Below are positions 43,331 through 51,131 of a stretch of DNA of 64,000 nucleotides, in pieces. The notes beneath the pieces were generated by a model that was not told the origin of the DNA, did no database searches, and worked only from the letters and a program-made list of their open reading frames with translations. Positions within the stretch are counted from its first letter, which is position 1. Every line of letters starts with the position of its first letter. The translations under genes and the position numbers were made by a program. The stretch comes from Pigmentiphaga aceris (GTDB taxonomy: Bacteria; Pseudomonadota; Gammaproteobacteria; Burkholderiales; Burkholderiaceae_B), in NCBI RefSeq assembly GCF_008119665.1, contig NZ_CP043046.1, forward strand, positions 1,178,001 through 1,242,000, in the 5' to 3' direction.

Positions 43331-43855
43331 TCAAGCCTTATCAAGGGTTGGCATCGGCAAGTCGTATTGCATCAACACTTCGTCATGCAAGACGCCATCT
43401 ACCAGCAGTGCACCGCGCTCCACCCCGTATTGCACGAAGCCATGCGAGGCATAAAGCCTGATCGCAGCCGTATTGGCGGCATTGGCGCTCAGCCTGATCT
43501 GCCGCCATCCATCGCGCTCAGTTGCGAACGACAGCACGCGCTGAAGCAGAGCGGCAGCAATACCTTTGCCGCGATAGTTGGCATCGACGTACATGCCCCA
43601 GATGCCACCCTTGTGCGCCTGCTTCAGGCCAGCTTCCCGGTAGACGCCGATCACGCCCACCAATACACCATCGATTTCCGCACCAAAGACCGCGCGGTCT
43701 GGGCCAGGGGTCAGGCGTGTCGCCACCGCATCCAGCGACTGCTGGCGTTCCGCCTCGTAACTTGCCCCGAAGTTCTCGGGATGGTCACGCAAGCCGGCCA
43801 GGCGAAGCGCCTGAAACGCGGCGGCGTCATTGGTGGCGAGCTGCCTGACGCGCAT
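43331..43855 (-). CDS. GNAT-family N-acetyltransferase
   Basis: 174 residues. Acetyl-CoA-binding motif A is VDANYRGKGIAAALLQRV and motif B is ANTAAIRLYASHGFVQYG. The ATG at MRVRQLAT overlaps the stop of the metallophosphoesterase gene (TGATG), which favours it over a start nine codons upstream. The substrate is unknown. Third gene of a minus-strand operon. Confidence 0.9.
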   Translation of the reverse strand: MRVRQLATNDAAAFQALRLAGLRDHPENFGASYEAERQQSLDAVATRLTPGPDRAVFGAEIDGVLVGVIGVYREAGLKQAHKGGIWGMYVDANYRGKGIAAALLQRVLSFATERDGWRQIRLSANAANTAAIRLYASHGFVQYGVERGALLVDGVLHDEVLMQYDLPMPTLDKA

Positions 43856-44709
43856 CACTGCGTACCCACTTCTATCAACCACCCATCCCGATATCCTTCC
43901 TGTTCACCCTTGTCCGCATAACCCAGCGGGTTGGCGATCACGTGGCAGCTGCGTTCCACGCCGTGCCGCATGCCGGTCACGACATAGTTGCAGGGGCAGT
44001 GCACGTGTCCGTGCATCCACACATCGGCCAAGGGCAGCAGGGCATCCAGGGCATTGCAGAAGCCTGCGGTGCCGGGCGTCTCACCATATCGCGGGTCTGC
44101 GCTTTTCAGGCTGGGGGCGAAGTGGGTGACGACCAGCGTGGTGCCGGCGTACGGTTCATTCAAGGTCTGCCGCAGCCAGTCCTGCGACTCCAGGGCCAGT
44201 TCGCGGATGCCTTCCCCCAGGAAGGGCTGGCCGAAGCGCGTGGTGCCGGTCTTGCGCAGGTAGAACTCTGCTGCCCGGTAGGCCTTGCTGCGCATCTTGT
44301 CGTTGTGGGCAAGGTCGGCGGGCTGTTTGCCGGGCCGGGCCAGGGCGTCGAAGTCTGCCCACAAGGTGGCTCCCACGATGCGCACGCTGCCGATTTCCAG
44401 CACCTTGCGATCCATGAAGGTGATGCCCAGGCGCGTGCATATCTCTTGCAGTTTGGCGTGTGCTTCGTCGACGTCGAAGGCGTCATATTCGTGGTTGCCG
44501 GGCACGAACAATACCGGCACAGGCCAGCCGCCGTATTCCGGCAGGGGCGAGAAGCGGCGCAGGCCGAAGTCTGGTTCGTCGAGTTTCGAGCCTTCCTGGT
44601 AAGAGCCGATATCGCCCGCCAGGATCAGCAGATCGGCACCCGGTGCCGGGGCGATGCGGATGTTCGGTTGGCTTTCCAGGTGCAGGTCGGACAGGAGCTG
44701 GATCTTCAT
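43855..44709 (-). CDS. Calcineurin-like metallophosphoesterase
   Basis: 284 residues with the full metal-binding series of the family: SDLHLE (7-12), AGDIG, PGNHEYD, a lone His in VVTHFAP and GHVH near residue 225. These bind a two-metal centre for phosphodiester or phosphomonoester hydrolysis. The substrate is unknown. It overlaps genes on both sides (ATGA and TGATG), so flavin reductase, phosphoesterase and acetyltransferase are one translationally coupled operon. Confidence 0.93.
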   Translation of the reverse strand: MKIQLLSDLHLESQPNIRIAPAPGADLLILAGDIGSYQEGSKLDEPDFGLRRFSPLPEYGGWPVPVLFVPGNHEYDAFDVDEAHAKLQEICTRLGITFMDRKVLEIGSVRIVGATLWADFDALARPGKQPADLAHNDKMRSKAYRAAEFYLRKTGTTRFGQPFLGEGIRELALESQDWLRQTLNEPYAGTTLVVTHFAPSLKSADPRYGETPGTAGFCNALDALLPLADVWMHGHVHCPCNYVVTGMRHGVERSCHVIANPLGYADKGEQEGYRDGWLIEVGTQ

Positions 44710-45200
44710 TTTGGCGTGAGGTCGAAGCCACCGGCATGGAATACCAGCGGCGGTACTTCGCGATGTTCGCAGCGCAGCACTTCACCAATGTGAATGGTGT
44801 GGTCGCCCGCCAGATGGCGCGCGTTGGCGCGGCATTCGAAGACGGCTGCGCAGCCCGCCACAACCGGTGCGCCGTTTACGCCGGCGGTCCATTCGACGCC
44901 GTCGAAGCGGCTGGCCAGCGGGCGCGTGGCAAACAGGCGTGCCAGCTCGATCTGGTCGGCGGCCAGCACGTTGATGGCGTAATCGACGGCGGTGTCGAAG
45001 TAGGGCTGCGAGGACGAGCCCAGGGACAGGCTCCACAAGACCAGTGGCGGCGTGAGCGACACGGAATTGAAGGAGCTGACCGTCAGACCGATCGGCTGAC
45101 CGTCTGCGGCCCGGGTGGTGACCAGGGTGACGCCAGTGGCAAAGCGGCCAAGGGCTGCGCGAAACGCCTTGGCGTCAGGGGGAGAGACTGCTGCGGTCAT
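44706..45200 (-). CDS. Flavin reductase family protein
   Basis: 164 residues of the flavin_reductase/HpaC type: RAALGRFATGVTLVTT (14-29), GLTVSSFNSVSLTPPLVLWSL, a DHTIHIGEV-type C-terminal motif. It probably reduces FMN with NAD(P)H for an unlinked monooxygenase. First gene of the coupled three-gene operon. Upstream, 45201-45475 (275 bp) has no gene and only a loose repetition of CCCGGCT-like words. Confidence 0.9.
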   Translation of the reverse strand: MTAAVSPPDAKAFRAALGRFATGVTLVTTRAADGQPIGLTVSSFNSVSLTPPLVLWSLSLGSSSQPYFDTAVDYAINVLAADQIELARLFATRPLASRFDGVEWTAGVNGAPVVAGCAAVFECRANARHLAGDHTIHIGEVLRCEHREVPPLVFHAGGFDLTPK

Positions 45201-45475
45201 GCCTGGGAAACTACCCGCACGAGAACCGGCGAGTATCGAGGTTGGTGACTGGACCCGCCATTATCCGTCAAAGCCTCGTGATATCCATTCAAAGCCATGT
45301 GGTGCTGCGGGCTTTGCTGCAGAAGAGGGGCTGGGCAGGGGGCCAGGTGGTGGCAGATTGCCTTGTCGGCAACGCCCGGGGAGGGCGCTGCCGGCCGAGC
45401 CGCATTGATCTGGCTGTATCAAACCCGCTGCGTTAGCCCGGCGATATCAACCCGGCTTGCATTCCCCCGGCTGCA

Positions 45476-46489
45476 TCAACCCGGCAATACTTCCGCCAGA
45501 CCGCGTGCCAGCTTGTGCAAGGTAAGCGGCGCACAACCTTCCGCGTTGTTGCCGACGATCAGCCACACGGGCAGGTCGTTTTCCAGGGTGTCGAGCACCG
45601 CTTCCACCAGCGCTTCGCGCGTGGCCAGGTCTTCGTCCTTCAATTGATCGAAGGGTTTGTAGCGGGTTTCGGCTTCGGTGAACTTGAGCTTGGCGTTCAG
45701 GCTCCAGCGGATCACCAGCGGGCCAGGGCCGGTTGCGGCTACGGCTTGCAGTTGGCGCACTGCTGCCGGCATGCGTGAATGCAGAGCCACGCAATAACGC
45801 ACGTCACGGGCCGCCAGCATTTTCATCATGCGTGGGGTGACCAGCGAGGGATCGCGGAATTCGACGGCGTAGAACGGAGCTTCCATGCCTTCGCTGGCGG
45901 GCAGCGGGGGCAGGGCTTGCAGGAAGGTGTCCAGGCGTTCAACGAAAGCCGGTGCGTCAGCCAGCATTTCCGGTGGCATGGGCGAGAACTGGAATACCAG
46001 TGGCCCCGCCTTTTCGCCCAGGCCTTCGATGCAGGGCAGCACAAATTCCTCGGTGGCCAAGGTGGCGTTGAGGAAGTCGGCATTCAATTCGGTCGGTACC
46101 CCACCCGCACCGCGCTTGACCGCATCGGTCACCTGGTTCGGTGCCTTGATCAGGAAACGGAAGCCTTCCGGTGCCTGGGCGGCGTAACGCTGATATTCGC
46201 TGAGCGGCAGCGGTGCGTAGAAGTTGCGATCCAGGCTGGCGCTGCGAAACAGCGGGTGCGAGGCATAGGCCGGCAGGCCATGCTGGGCCAGTTGGTTCTC
46301 GCTTGCATGACCGGCGTAGACCAGGCCTTCCCAACCTGGGTAGCTCCAGGATGAGGTGCCCAGATACAGCGTTTCCGGCATTTGCCCGCCCAGGGCATGC
46401 AGTCCGGGCGGGAAGGGGGCTGCGGCAATGCGGGAGGCCGTGGCGTCGGGGGCCACAAAACCGTCGTCGAACAAAGCGTCTTGATTCAT
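45476..46489 (-). CDS. DUF72 (YecE) family protein
   Basis: 337 residues forming the DUF72 TIM-barrel-like family: LYLGTSSWSYPGWEGLVY near residue 41, FYAPLPLSEYQRYA, FLIKAPNQVTD and PLVIRWSLNAKLKF near the C-terminus. The function is not established; relatives are broadly conserved in bacteria. The ATG is used although no strong ribosome site is visible. Confidence 0.9.
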   Translation of the reverse strand: MNQDALFDDGFVAPDATASRIAAAPFPPGLHALGGQMPETLYLGTSSWSYPGWEGLVYAGHASENQLAQHGLPAYASHPLFRSASLDRNFYAPLPLSEYQRYAAQAPEGFRFLIKAPNQVTDAVKRGAGGVPTELNADFLNATLATEEFVLPCIEGLGEKAGPLVFQFSPMPPEMLADAPAFVERLDTFLQALPPLPASEGMEAPFYAVEFRDPSLVTPRMMKMLAARDVRYCVALHSRMPAAVRQLQAVAATGPGPLVIRWSLNAKLKFTEAETRYKPFDQLKDEDLATREALVEAVLDTLENDLPVWLIVGNNAEGCAPLTLHKLARGLAEVLPG

Positions 46490-46656
46490 GAATCTTCCTC
46501 AGTGCCTGCGGCCGCCCGAAGGCACTGATGCGCCCTTGAGGGGCAGTGAACGAGGTAGGCGTAGACGGGTTCATCGACGCATGCCTACATCTTGGACGTT
46601 AACCGGCGTCAATGCTTCCAACCCAGTGCGGGTGCACGTGGGGACGCAGTGTAGCC

Positions 46657-47292
46657 TTACGGGGCCAGACGCGAGATGGCCCAGCCGCCGGCACCGTCCG
46701 AGCGATAACGCAGGCGATCGTGCAGGCGCGAGCTGCGGCCTTGCCAGAACTCGAAGGTGTCCGGCACCAGGCGATAGCCACCCCAGTGCGGTGGACGCGG
46801 CGGTGCGTCGCCGAAGCGGGCGCGCGCTTCCTGTTCGCGGGTTTCCAGAACCTGGCGGCTGGCCACTTCACGGCTTTGGTCGGATGCCCAGGCACCGATG
46901 CGTGAACCCAGTGGCCGTTTGGCGTAGTACTCGTCGGATTCTGCATCAGACACCCGTTCGACGCGGCCTTCGATGCGTACCTGGCGCTCAAGCGGAATCC
47001 AGAAGAACAGCAGGCTGGCAAACGGGTGCGCGGCCAGGTCTTCGGCCTTGCGTGATTCGTAGTTGGTGAAGAAGCTGAAGCCGCGTGCGTCCTGACCCTT
47101 GAGCAACACGATGCGGGCAGACGGGCGGCCATCTGCGCCCACCGTTGCCAAGGTCATGGCATTGGTTTCCGGCACGTGCGTGGCAAGTGCCTGATCGAAC
47201 CATACGGTGAACTGATCGAAGGGCGAGGCAGCCGCTTCGCTTTCGCGCAAGGCGCCTTGAAGATAATCCTGGCGCAGGTCGGCGATCGACAT
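46657..47292 (-). CDS. pdxH: Pyridoxamine 5'-phosphate oxidase
   Basis: 211 residues matching Pdx[48 protein letters not shown] and the C-terminal [19 protein letters not shown] and WAISRLAP. It oxidises PNP or PMP to pyridoxal phosphate using FMN and O2. The ATG at 47292 has GGAG at the right distance; the ATG four codons upstream does not. Confidence 0.96.
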   Translation of the reverse strand: MSIADLRQDYLQGALRESEAAASPFDQFTVWFDQALATHVPETNAMTLATVGADGRPSARIVLLKGQDARGFSFFTNYESRKAEDLAAHPFASLLFFWIPLERQVRIEGRVERVSDAESDEYYAKRPLGSRIGAWASDQSREVASRQVLETREQEARARFGDAPPRPPHWGGYRLVPDTFEFWQGRSSRLHDRLRYRSDGAGGWAISRLAP

Positions 47293-47376
47293 GGCAGCCT
47301 CCAAAGTAGGGAAGTCGAAACTACGGGGGTAAGTTGAAACTATAGCGGCTGCGCATGGCAGCCTGCTTGATCGACG

Positions 47377-47415
47377 GCAAGCAAAAGTCGCACCTTGGCG
47401 GACTTTTCTGCTTGC
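47377..47415 (-). terminator. Possible terminator of chaC
   Basis: GCAAGCA-AAAGTC pairs with GACTTTTCTGCTTGC with a small bulge. It lies just past the chaC stop on the minus strand, but no clear T-run follows the outer stem. Confidence 0.45.
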
Positions 47416-47423
47416 CTGCCCAA

Positions 47424-48074
47424 TCAGGCGGCCGGAGATACGGCAGCCAGGGCCGCAGCGATCTGTTCCAGCTGAACGTCACGAATACCGTGTTCGCGCA
47501 GCGCGTGCGCGGTGTTCAGCACGTAATCGGTACACGGGCCGTAACGGCCCTTGCCACGACGCACAGCCGCCAGCAGTTCCTCGCGGCAGATGTCACCGGC
47601 ATAGCCCGAACTGCGACGGTTCATCACGAAACACAGGCAGCGCACGACGCCGGTTGCGGTCTGGCAGTCCAGCCAGCGCGGCAGGTAAGAGCCGCTCAGC
47701 ATTTCGCGCTGCCACAGGGCCTTGAATGTAGTGGGCACGTTGGTGTGGGCCACCCGGTAGGCGATGCCACGGCAGGCTCCGCCGCGATCCAGGCCGAATA
47801 CCAGGCCAGGGGAGTCTGGCGTGCCCCGGTTGACGCGCGACCACAGGCACAGGTCGCGGTGGTAGCCGCGAATGGTGCCCGCCAGGCGTTCGACGTGATC
47901 GAATCCGGGGTTCCAGATCAGCGAGCCGTAGGCGAACACCCATAGGTCGTCAGTCAGATTCCAGTGGGCCAGCGCGCTTTCCATCGAGGCATCGCGTTGG
48001 GCGTCGGTCAGCAAGACGCCAGGGGGCAAGGCGCAGGCCGGGGCAGTGCCGGAGATTGAATCAGATGGGGTCAT
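47424..48074 (-). CDS. chaC: Gamma-glutamylcyclotransferase (ChaC-like)
   Basis: 216 residues. The GGCT-fold substrate loop [11 protein letters not shown] (about 46-56) and the catalytic Glu in LWQREML are present, along with [11 protein letters not shown] and [16 protein letters not shown]. ChaC enzymes degrade glutathione to 5-oxoproline and Cys-Gly in the cytosol. It lies 10 nt after the MFS gene on the same strand, so the two are probably co-transcribed. Confidence 0.93.
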   Translation of the reverse strand: MTPSDSISGTAPACALPPGVLLTDAQRDASMESALAHWNLTDDLWVFAYGSLIWNPGFDHVERLAGTIRGYHRDLCLWSRVNRGTPDSPGLVFGLDRGGACRGIAYRVAHTNVPTTFKALWQREMLSGSYLPRWLDCQTATGVVRCLCFVMNRRSSGYAGDICREELLAAVRRGKGRYGPCTDYVLNTAHALREHGIRDVQLEQIAAALAAVSPAA

Positions 48075-48084
48075 GCAGGCTCCT

Positions 48085-49455
48085 TCATGGCAGCTTCTTC
48101 AGGTCTGACCCTGTTTTGCCGGCCTCGTTCACATCGTCTTGCGCATCCCGTTCGCCCGGCGGTTTAGGAATGGCTCCGGCCACCAGGCACAGCCCCATCG
48201 CGCAGAACAAGGGCGTGAGGCCAATAGCCGCCCCCACTGCACCGAAGCTGAGCGGAATGCCGACCTGACTGCCCTGAAGCGCTGCCATGCGCAAGCCCAA
48301 GGCTTCAGAGGCACGTCCTGATGGGGCGTACTGGTACATCAGCGCCAGCATGCTGGGCTGGCAACTGCCGACTGCCAGGCCCAGCACGAAGGACAGCGCC
48401 ATCAGCCACGGAATGCTGGTGGCAAACGGGAACAATAGATATACGGCGGCAGCCAGCCAGGTGGATGCGCGGACCAGGTCCCAGGGTTTCATGCGGCGCT
48501 GGATCAGCGGCAGCACCAGGCGAATGACAAAGATCGCCACGCCGAAGCAGCCCAGGATCAGGCCGATGGTGGTGGCGCTGAAGCCCAGGCGGATGCCGAG
48601 GATCGGCACCATGAACATGTGGAAGTCCCACGCGGCGGCCAGCAGCAGATTGCTGAGCAGGATGCGGCGTACCAGCGGATCGCGCAACATGCCGTGCGGC
48701 TTGGCGGAGGCGGTGGTCACGCGGGTGGGGCGGGCCACGCTTTGCGGCAGCTTGTGCGGCTGGTAGATGAGCGACACCAGCGCCAGGATAGGCGAGACGA
48801 TCAGTACTGCCAGCGCCGCCCGGTGCCCCATGCCGTCGATCGCAAACCCTGCGATCAGCGGACCGGCAAATCCGGAAATCGAATTACCCAGCGCCAGCCA
48901 CGCAAAGTTGGCGGTGCGCTGCGCCGGACCCACGCCCTTGCCAAGCAAGGTTTGTGTGGACAACTGCTGCAACATGAAGCCAATGCCGATGGCGCTGGAT
49001 GCAAAGGCCAAGGCAGGCCAGGCCGGCCACGCCACCGGCATGGCCACGCCCAGGATGATCAGACAGGTGCCCACCCGCATGGGTTTGCCGGCCCCGATGT
49101 AGTCCACCCACTGGCCGGCACGTATCGACAGCAGCATGGGCAGCACGGCAAACAGCGACACCAGCACACCAACCGCCAGCGTCGACATGCCCCAACTGAG
49201 CGCCGCCAACGAAATCGTGACGCGGGCTCCCGTGAGGGCGACGTGGTTGAGGATCGTGATGCCGGAGAAGGTAAGGACCGCGGGCAGGCTGAGCGCTGCG
49301 TCGGGCGCTGCCGGGTCGGCTACCCCTGCGTTGGCTACCCCCGTGTTGGCTACCCCGTTCGCTGCTGTATTGGCTGCTGCACTGGGTACCGCGTGGGAAT
49401 GCGTTGTTGCATGTGTCAGACCGGAGGACGGTCTGGCACAGGGTGGGCTGGCCAT
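48085..49455 (-). CDS. MFS transporter
   Basis: About 456 residues from the ATG at MASPPCAR (a TTG 13 codons upstream is the longest alternative). After an Ala/Asn/Val-rich cytoplasmic N-terminus come 12 hydrophobic helices, with loop RAGQWVDYIGAGKPMRVG and YAPSGRASEALGLR. The N-terminus contains NTGVANAGVAD repeats, encoded by a 15-bp tandem repeat. The substrate is unknown. Upstream of chaC in a likely two-gene unit. Confidence 0.88.
   Translation of the reverse strand: MASPPCARPSSGLTHATTHSHAVPSAAANTAANGVANTGVANAGVADPAAPDAALSLPAVLTFSGITILNHVALTGARVTISLAALSWGMSTLAVGVLVSLFAVLPMLLSIRAGQWVDYIGAGKPMRVGTCLIILGVAMPVAWPAWPALAFASSAIGIGFMLQQLSTQTLLGKGVGPAQRTANFAWLALGNSISGFAGPLIAGFAIDGMGHRAALAVLIVSPILALVSLIYQPHKLPQSVARPTRVTTASAKPHGMLRDPLVRRILLSNLLLAAAWDFHMFMVPILGIRLGFSATTIGLILGCFGVAIFVIRLVLPLIQRRMKPWDLVRASTWLAAAVYLLFPFATSIPWLMALSFVLGLAVGSCQPSMLALMYQYAPSGRASEALGLRMAALQGSQVGIPLSFGAVGAAIGLTPLFCAMGLCLVAGAIPKPPGERDAQDDVNEAGKTGSDLKKLP
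49318..49362. repeat. 15-bp tandem repeat in MFS gene
   Basis: Three successive imperfect units start GGCTACCCC at 49318, 49333 and 49348. They keep the frame of the MFS gene and encode Val-Ala-Asn-x-Gly-type repeats, so copy-number change would not cause a frameshift. Confidence 0.7.
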
Positions 49456-49614
49456 GGGCTCTGTATAGGGACGCTGCCGGGGTAGCTCCGGCAAAGAACT
49501 ATCATTGTCGACCTGTGCCGGACCACACGCAAGCAGTTTGGTCGTGCCGTTTTGCGTTTTTCACGCCACTGCCTTTTTCGCGCCACACGTCTTTAGCCGT
49601 TACCACCTGCCCTC

Positions 49615-50466
49615 ATGTCACTCAACGTTTCATCTGACCTCGCTTCTTCCAATGTCGATGCCGAACGCCGCTTTGGCGGCGCGCGTCGTCTGTATGGTGA
49701 GTCTGCCCTGACCACGCTGGATGCCGCCCACGTAGCGGTAGTCGGTCTGGGCGGGGTCGGCTCCTGGACGGCCGAGGCGCTGGCGCGCACCGGCATTGGC
49801 GCGCTGACGCTGATCGATCTTGATCACATTGCCGAATCCAACGTCAACCGGCAGATTCATGCGCTGGACGCCACGCTGGGGCAAAGCAAGGTCGATGCAA
49901 TGGCCGAACGCATCCAGGGCATTCACCCTGGCTGCCGGGTCACGCGGGTCGACGATTTCCTGACGCCGGACAACGTGGCCGAGGTGCTTGGCCTAGGCAT
50001 CACCATGATTGTGGACTGCACAGACCAGGTGTCGGCCAAGATCGCGATGGTCTTGCACGCGCGGGCGCGTGGCCTGCCGCTGGTGGTTTGCGGCGGCGCG
50101 GGTGGCAAGACCGATCCGCTGGCGCTGCGGGCCGGTGACTTGAGCGTCGCCATCAACGATGCGCTGCTGGCCAAGCTGCGCAATCAGTTGCGCCGCAATC
50201 ACGGTTATCCCAAGGCAGCGCTGGTGGCGGGCAAGCCGCCGCGCCGGATTCCGAAGATGCAGGTGCGGGCGCTGTGGTTCGATCAGCCGGTTCGCCTGCC
50301 GATCCCCGAAGCTGCGGTGTGCGAGGTGGACGCTGCCCCCGCTGCGCCGCAAGGCCTGTCGTGCGCGGGTTACGGATCGATCGTCACGATCACCGCTGCA
50401 ATGGGCCTGGTGGCGGCCAATGAAGTGCTGCAAATCCTGTTTCCGCCGACCCCGTCCAAGCGCTGA
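49615..50466 (+). CDS. tcdA: tRNA threonylcarbamoyladenosine dehydratase
   Basis: 283 residues of the E1-like TcdA (CsdL) type: RRFGGARRLYGESAL near residue 18, ATP-binding VVGLGGVGSWTAEALARTG (42-60), LIDLDHIAESNVNRQ, IVDCTDQVSAKIAM and GGAGGKTDP. It uses ATP to cyclise t6A to ct6A in ANN-decoding tRNAs. Single gene, with the sulfur partner CsdA/E not present here. Confidence 0.94.
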   Translation: MSLNVSSDLASSNVDAERRFGGARRLYGESALTTLDAAHVAVVGLGGVGSWTAEALARTGIGALTLIDLDHIAESNVNRQIHALDATLGQSKVDAMAERIQGIHPGCRVTRVDDFLTPDNVAEVLGLGITMIVDCTDQVSAKIAMVLHARARGLPLVVCGGAGGKTDPLALRAGDLSVAINDALLAKLRNQLRRNHGYPKAALVAGKPPRRIPKMQVRALWFDQPVRLPIPEAAVCEVDAAPAAPQGLSCAGYGSIVTITAAMGLVAANEVLQILFPPTPSKR

Positions 50467-50530
50467 GCGGCAGGCAGGGTAGCTTGCCCACCCTGCTACG
50501 ATTGAGCCCTCTTCGACGCAGGAGCCTGCA

Positions 50531-51079
50531 TTGATTCCAGTCTTTTTCCCGTTGCGCCAGCCAAGCGCGGTCTCTTCGGCATGGCGCACCGGTGCTTGCC
50601 TGGCGGCAACGCTGCTGGTGGCAGGCTGTTCGGTGCTGCCCGGTGGCGGCAGTGGCCCGAGTGCGGCCGCAAGCAGTCAGATCGCTGAACTGGGGCCAAT
50701 ACCCACCGCGCCCGGCGTGCCGCCCCCGGACACCCCGGCCGAGGCGTGGCAGATGCAGTTCGCGCAGGCTCTGCACGATCACCAGGCAAGCAAGGTATTC
50801 GAGGGCATTCCGCAGAATCCGCTGTACGCCATCATCGTGCTGGAAATCGAACTGGACGCCAAAGGCACACTGCGCAACGTACGCAACATGCGCAGCCCGC
50901 CACATGGTGCCAAGGAACGTGATGCCGCGATTGCCTCGGTGCGGGCAGGTGGGCCTTACCCGCCACCGCCCCGGCAATTGTTGAAGAACGGCGTGGCGAA
51001 ATTCACGGAGACCTGGTTGTTCAACAACGATCGCAGGTTCCGTCTGCGTTCCCTGGCTGCACCGCAGTCGCCGGAATGA
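50531..51079 (+). CDS. Lipoprotein with TonB-C-like domain
   Basis: 182 residues with a TTG start preceded by AGGAG. A lipobox LLVAGCS puts a lipidated Cys near residue 33. A Pro-rich linker (TAPGVPPPDTP) leads to a C-terminal TonB-like domain (IIVLEIELDAKGTLRNVRNMRSPP, then AGGPYPPPPRQL). Unlike true TonB it lacks an N-terminal membrane helix, so it is not a standard energy transducer. It may be a periplasmic outer-membrane-anchored relative. Function uncertain. Confidence 0.75.
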   Translation: MIPVFFPLRQPSAVSSAWRTGACLAATLLVAGCSVLPGGGSGPSAAASSQIAELGPIPTAPGVPPPDTPAEAWQMQFAQALHDHQASKVFEGIPQNPLYAIIVLEIELDAKGTLRNVRNMRSPPHGAKERDAAIASVRAGGPYPPPPRQLLKNGVAKFTETWLFNNDRRFRLRSLAAPQSPE

Positions 51080-51091
51080 TTCGATAGATGA

Positions 51092-51127
51092 AGAAAAGCG
51101 GGAGCGGGGCGTGATGTCCCCGTCCCG
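51092..51127 (-). terminator. Terminator of the 7TMR-DISM kinase gene
   Basis: CGGGA and CGGGG pair with CCCCG and TCCCG. On the minus strand the hairpin is followed by CTTTTCTTC. It lies just past the kinase stop. Confidence 0.6.
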
Positions 51128-51131
51128 TTGA

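Noticed and set aside
45201..45475. Non-coding gap searched for a small gene or RNA
   Set aside because: Only short frames in all directions and loose repetition of CCCGGCT-like words; nothing supportable.
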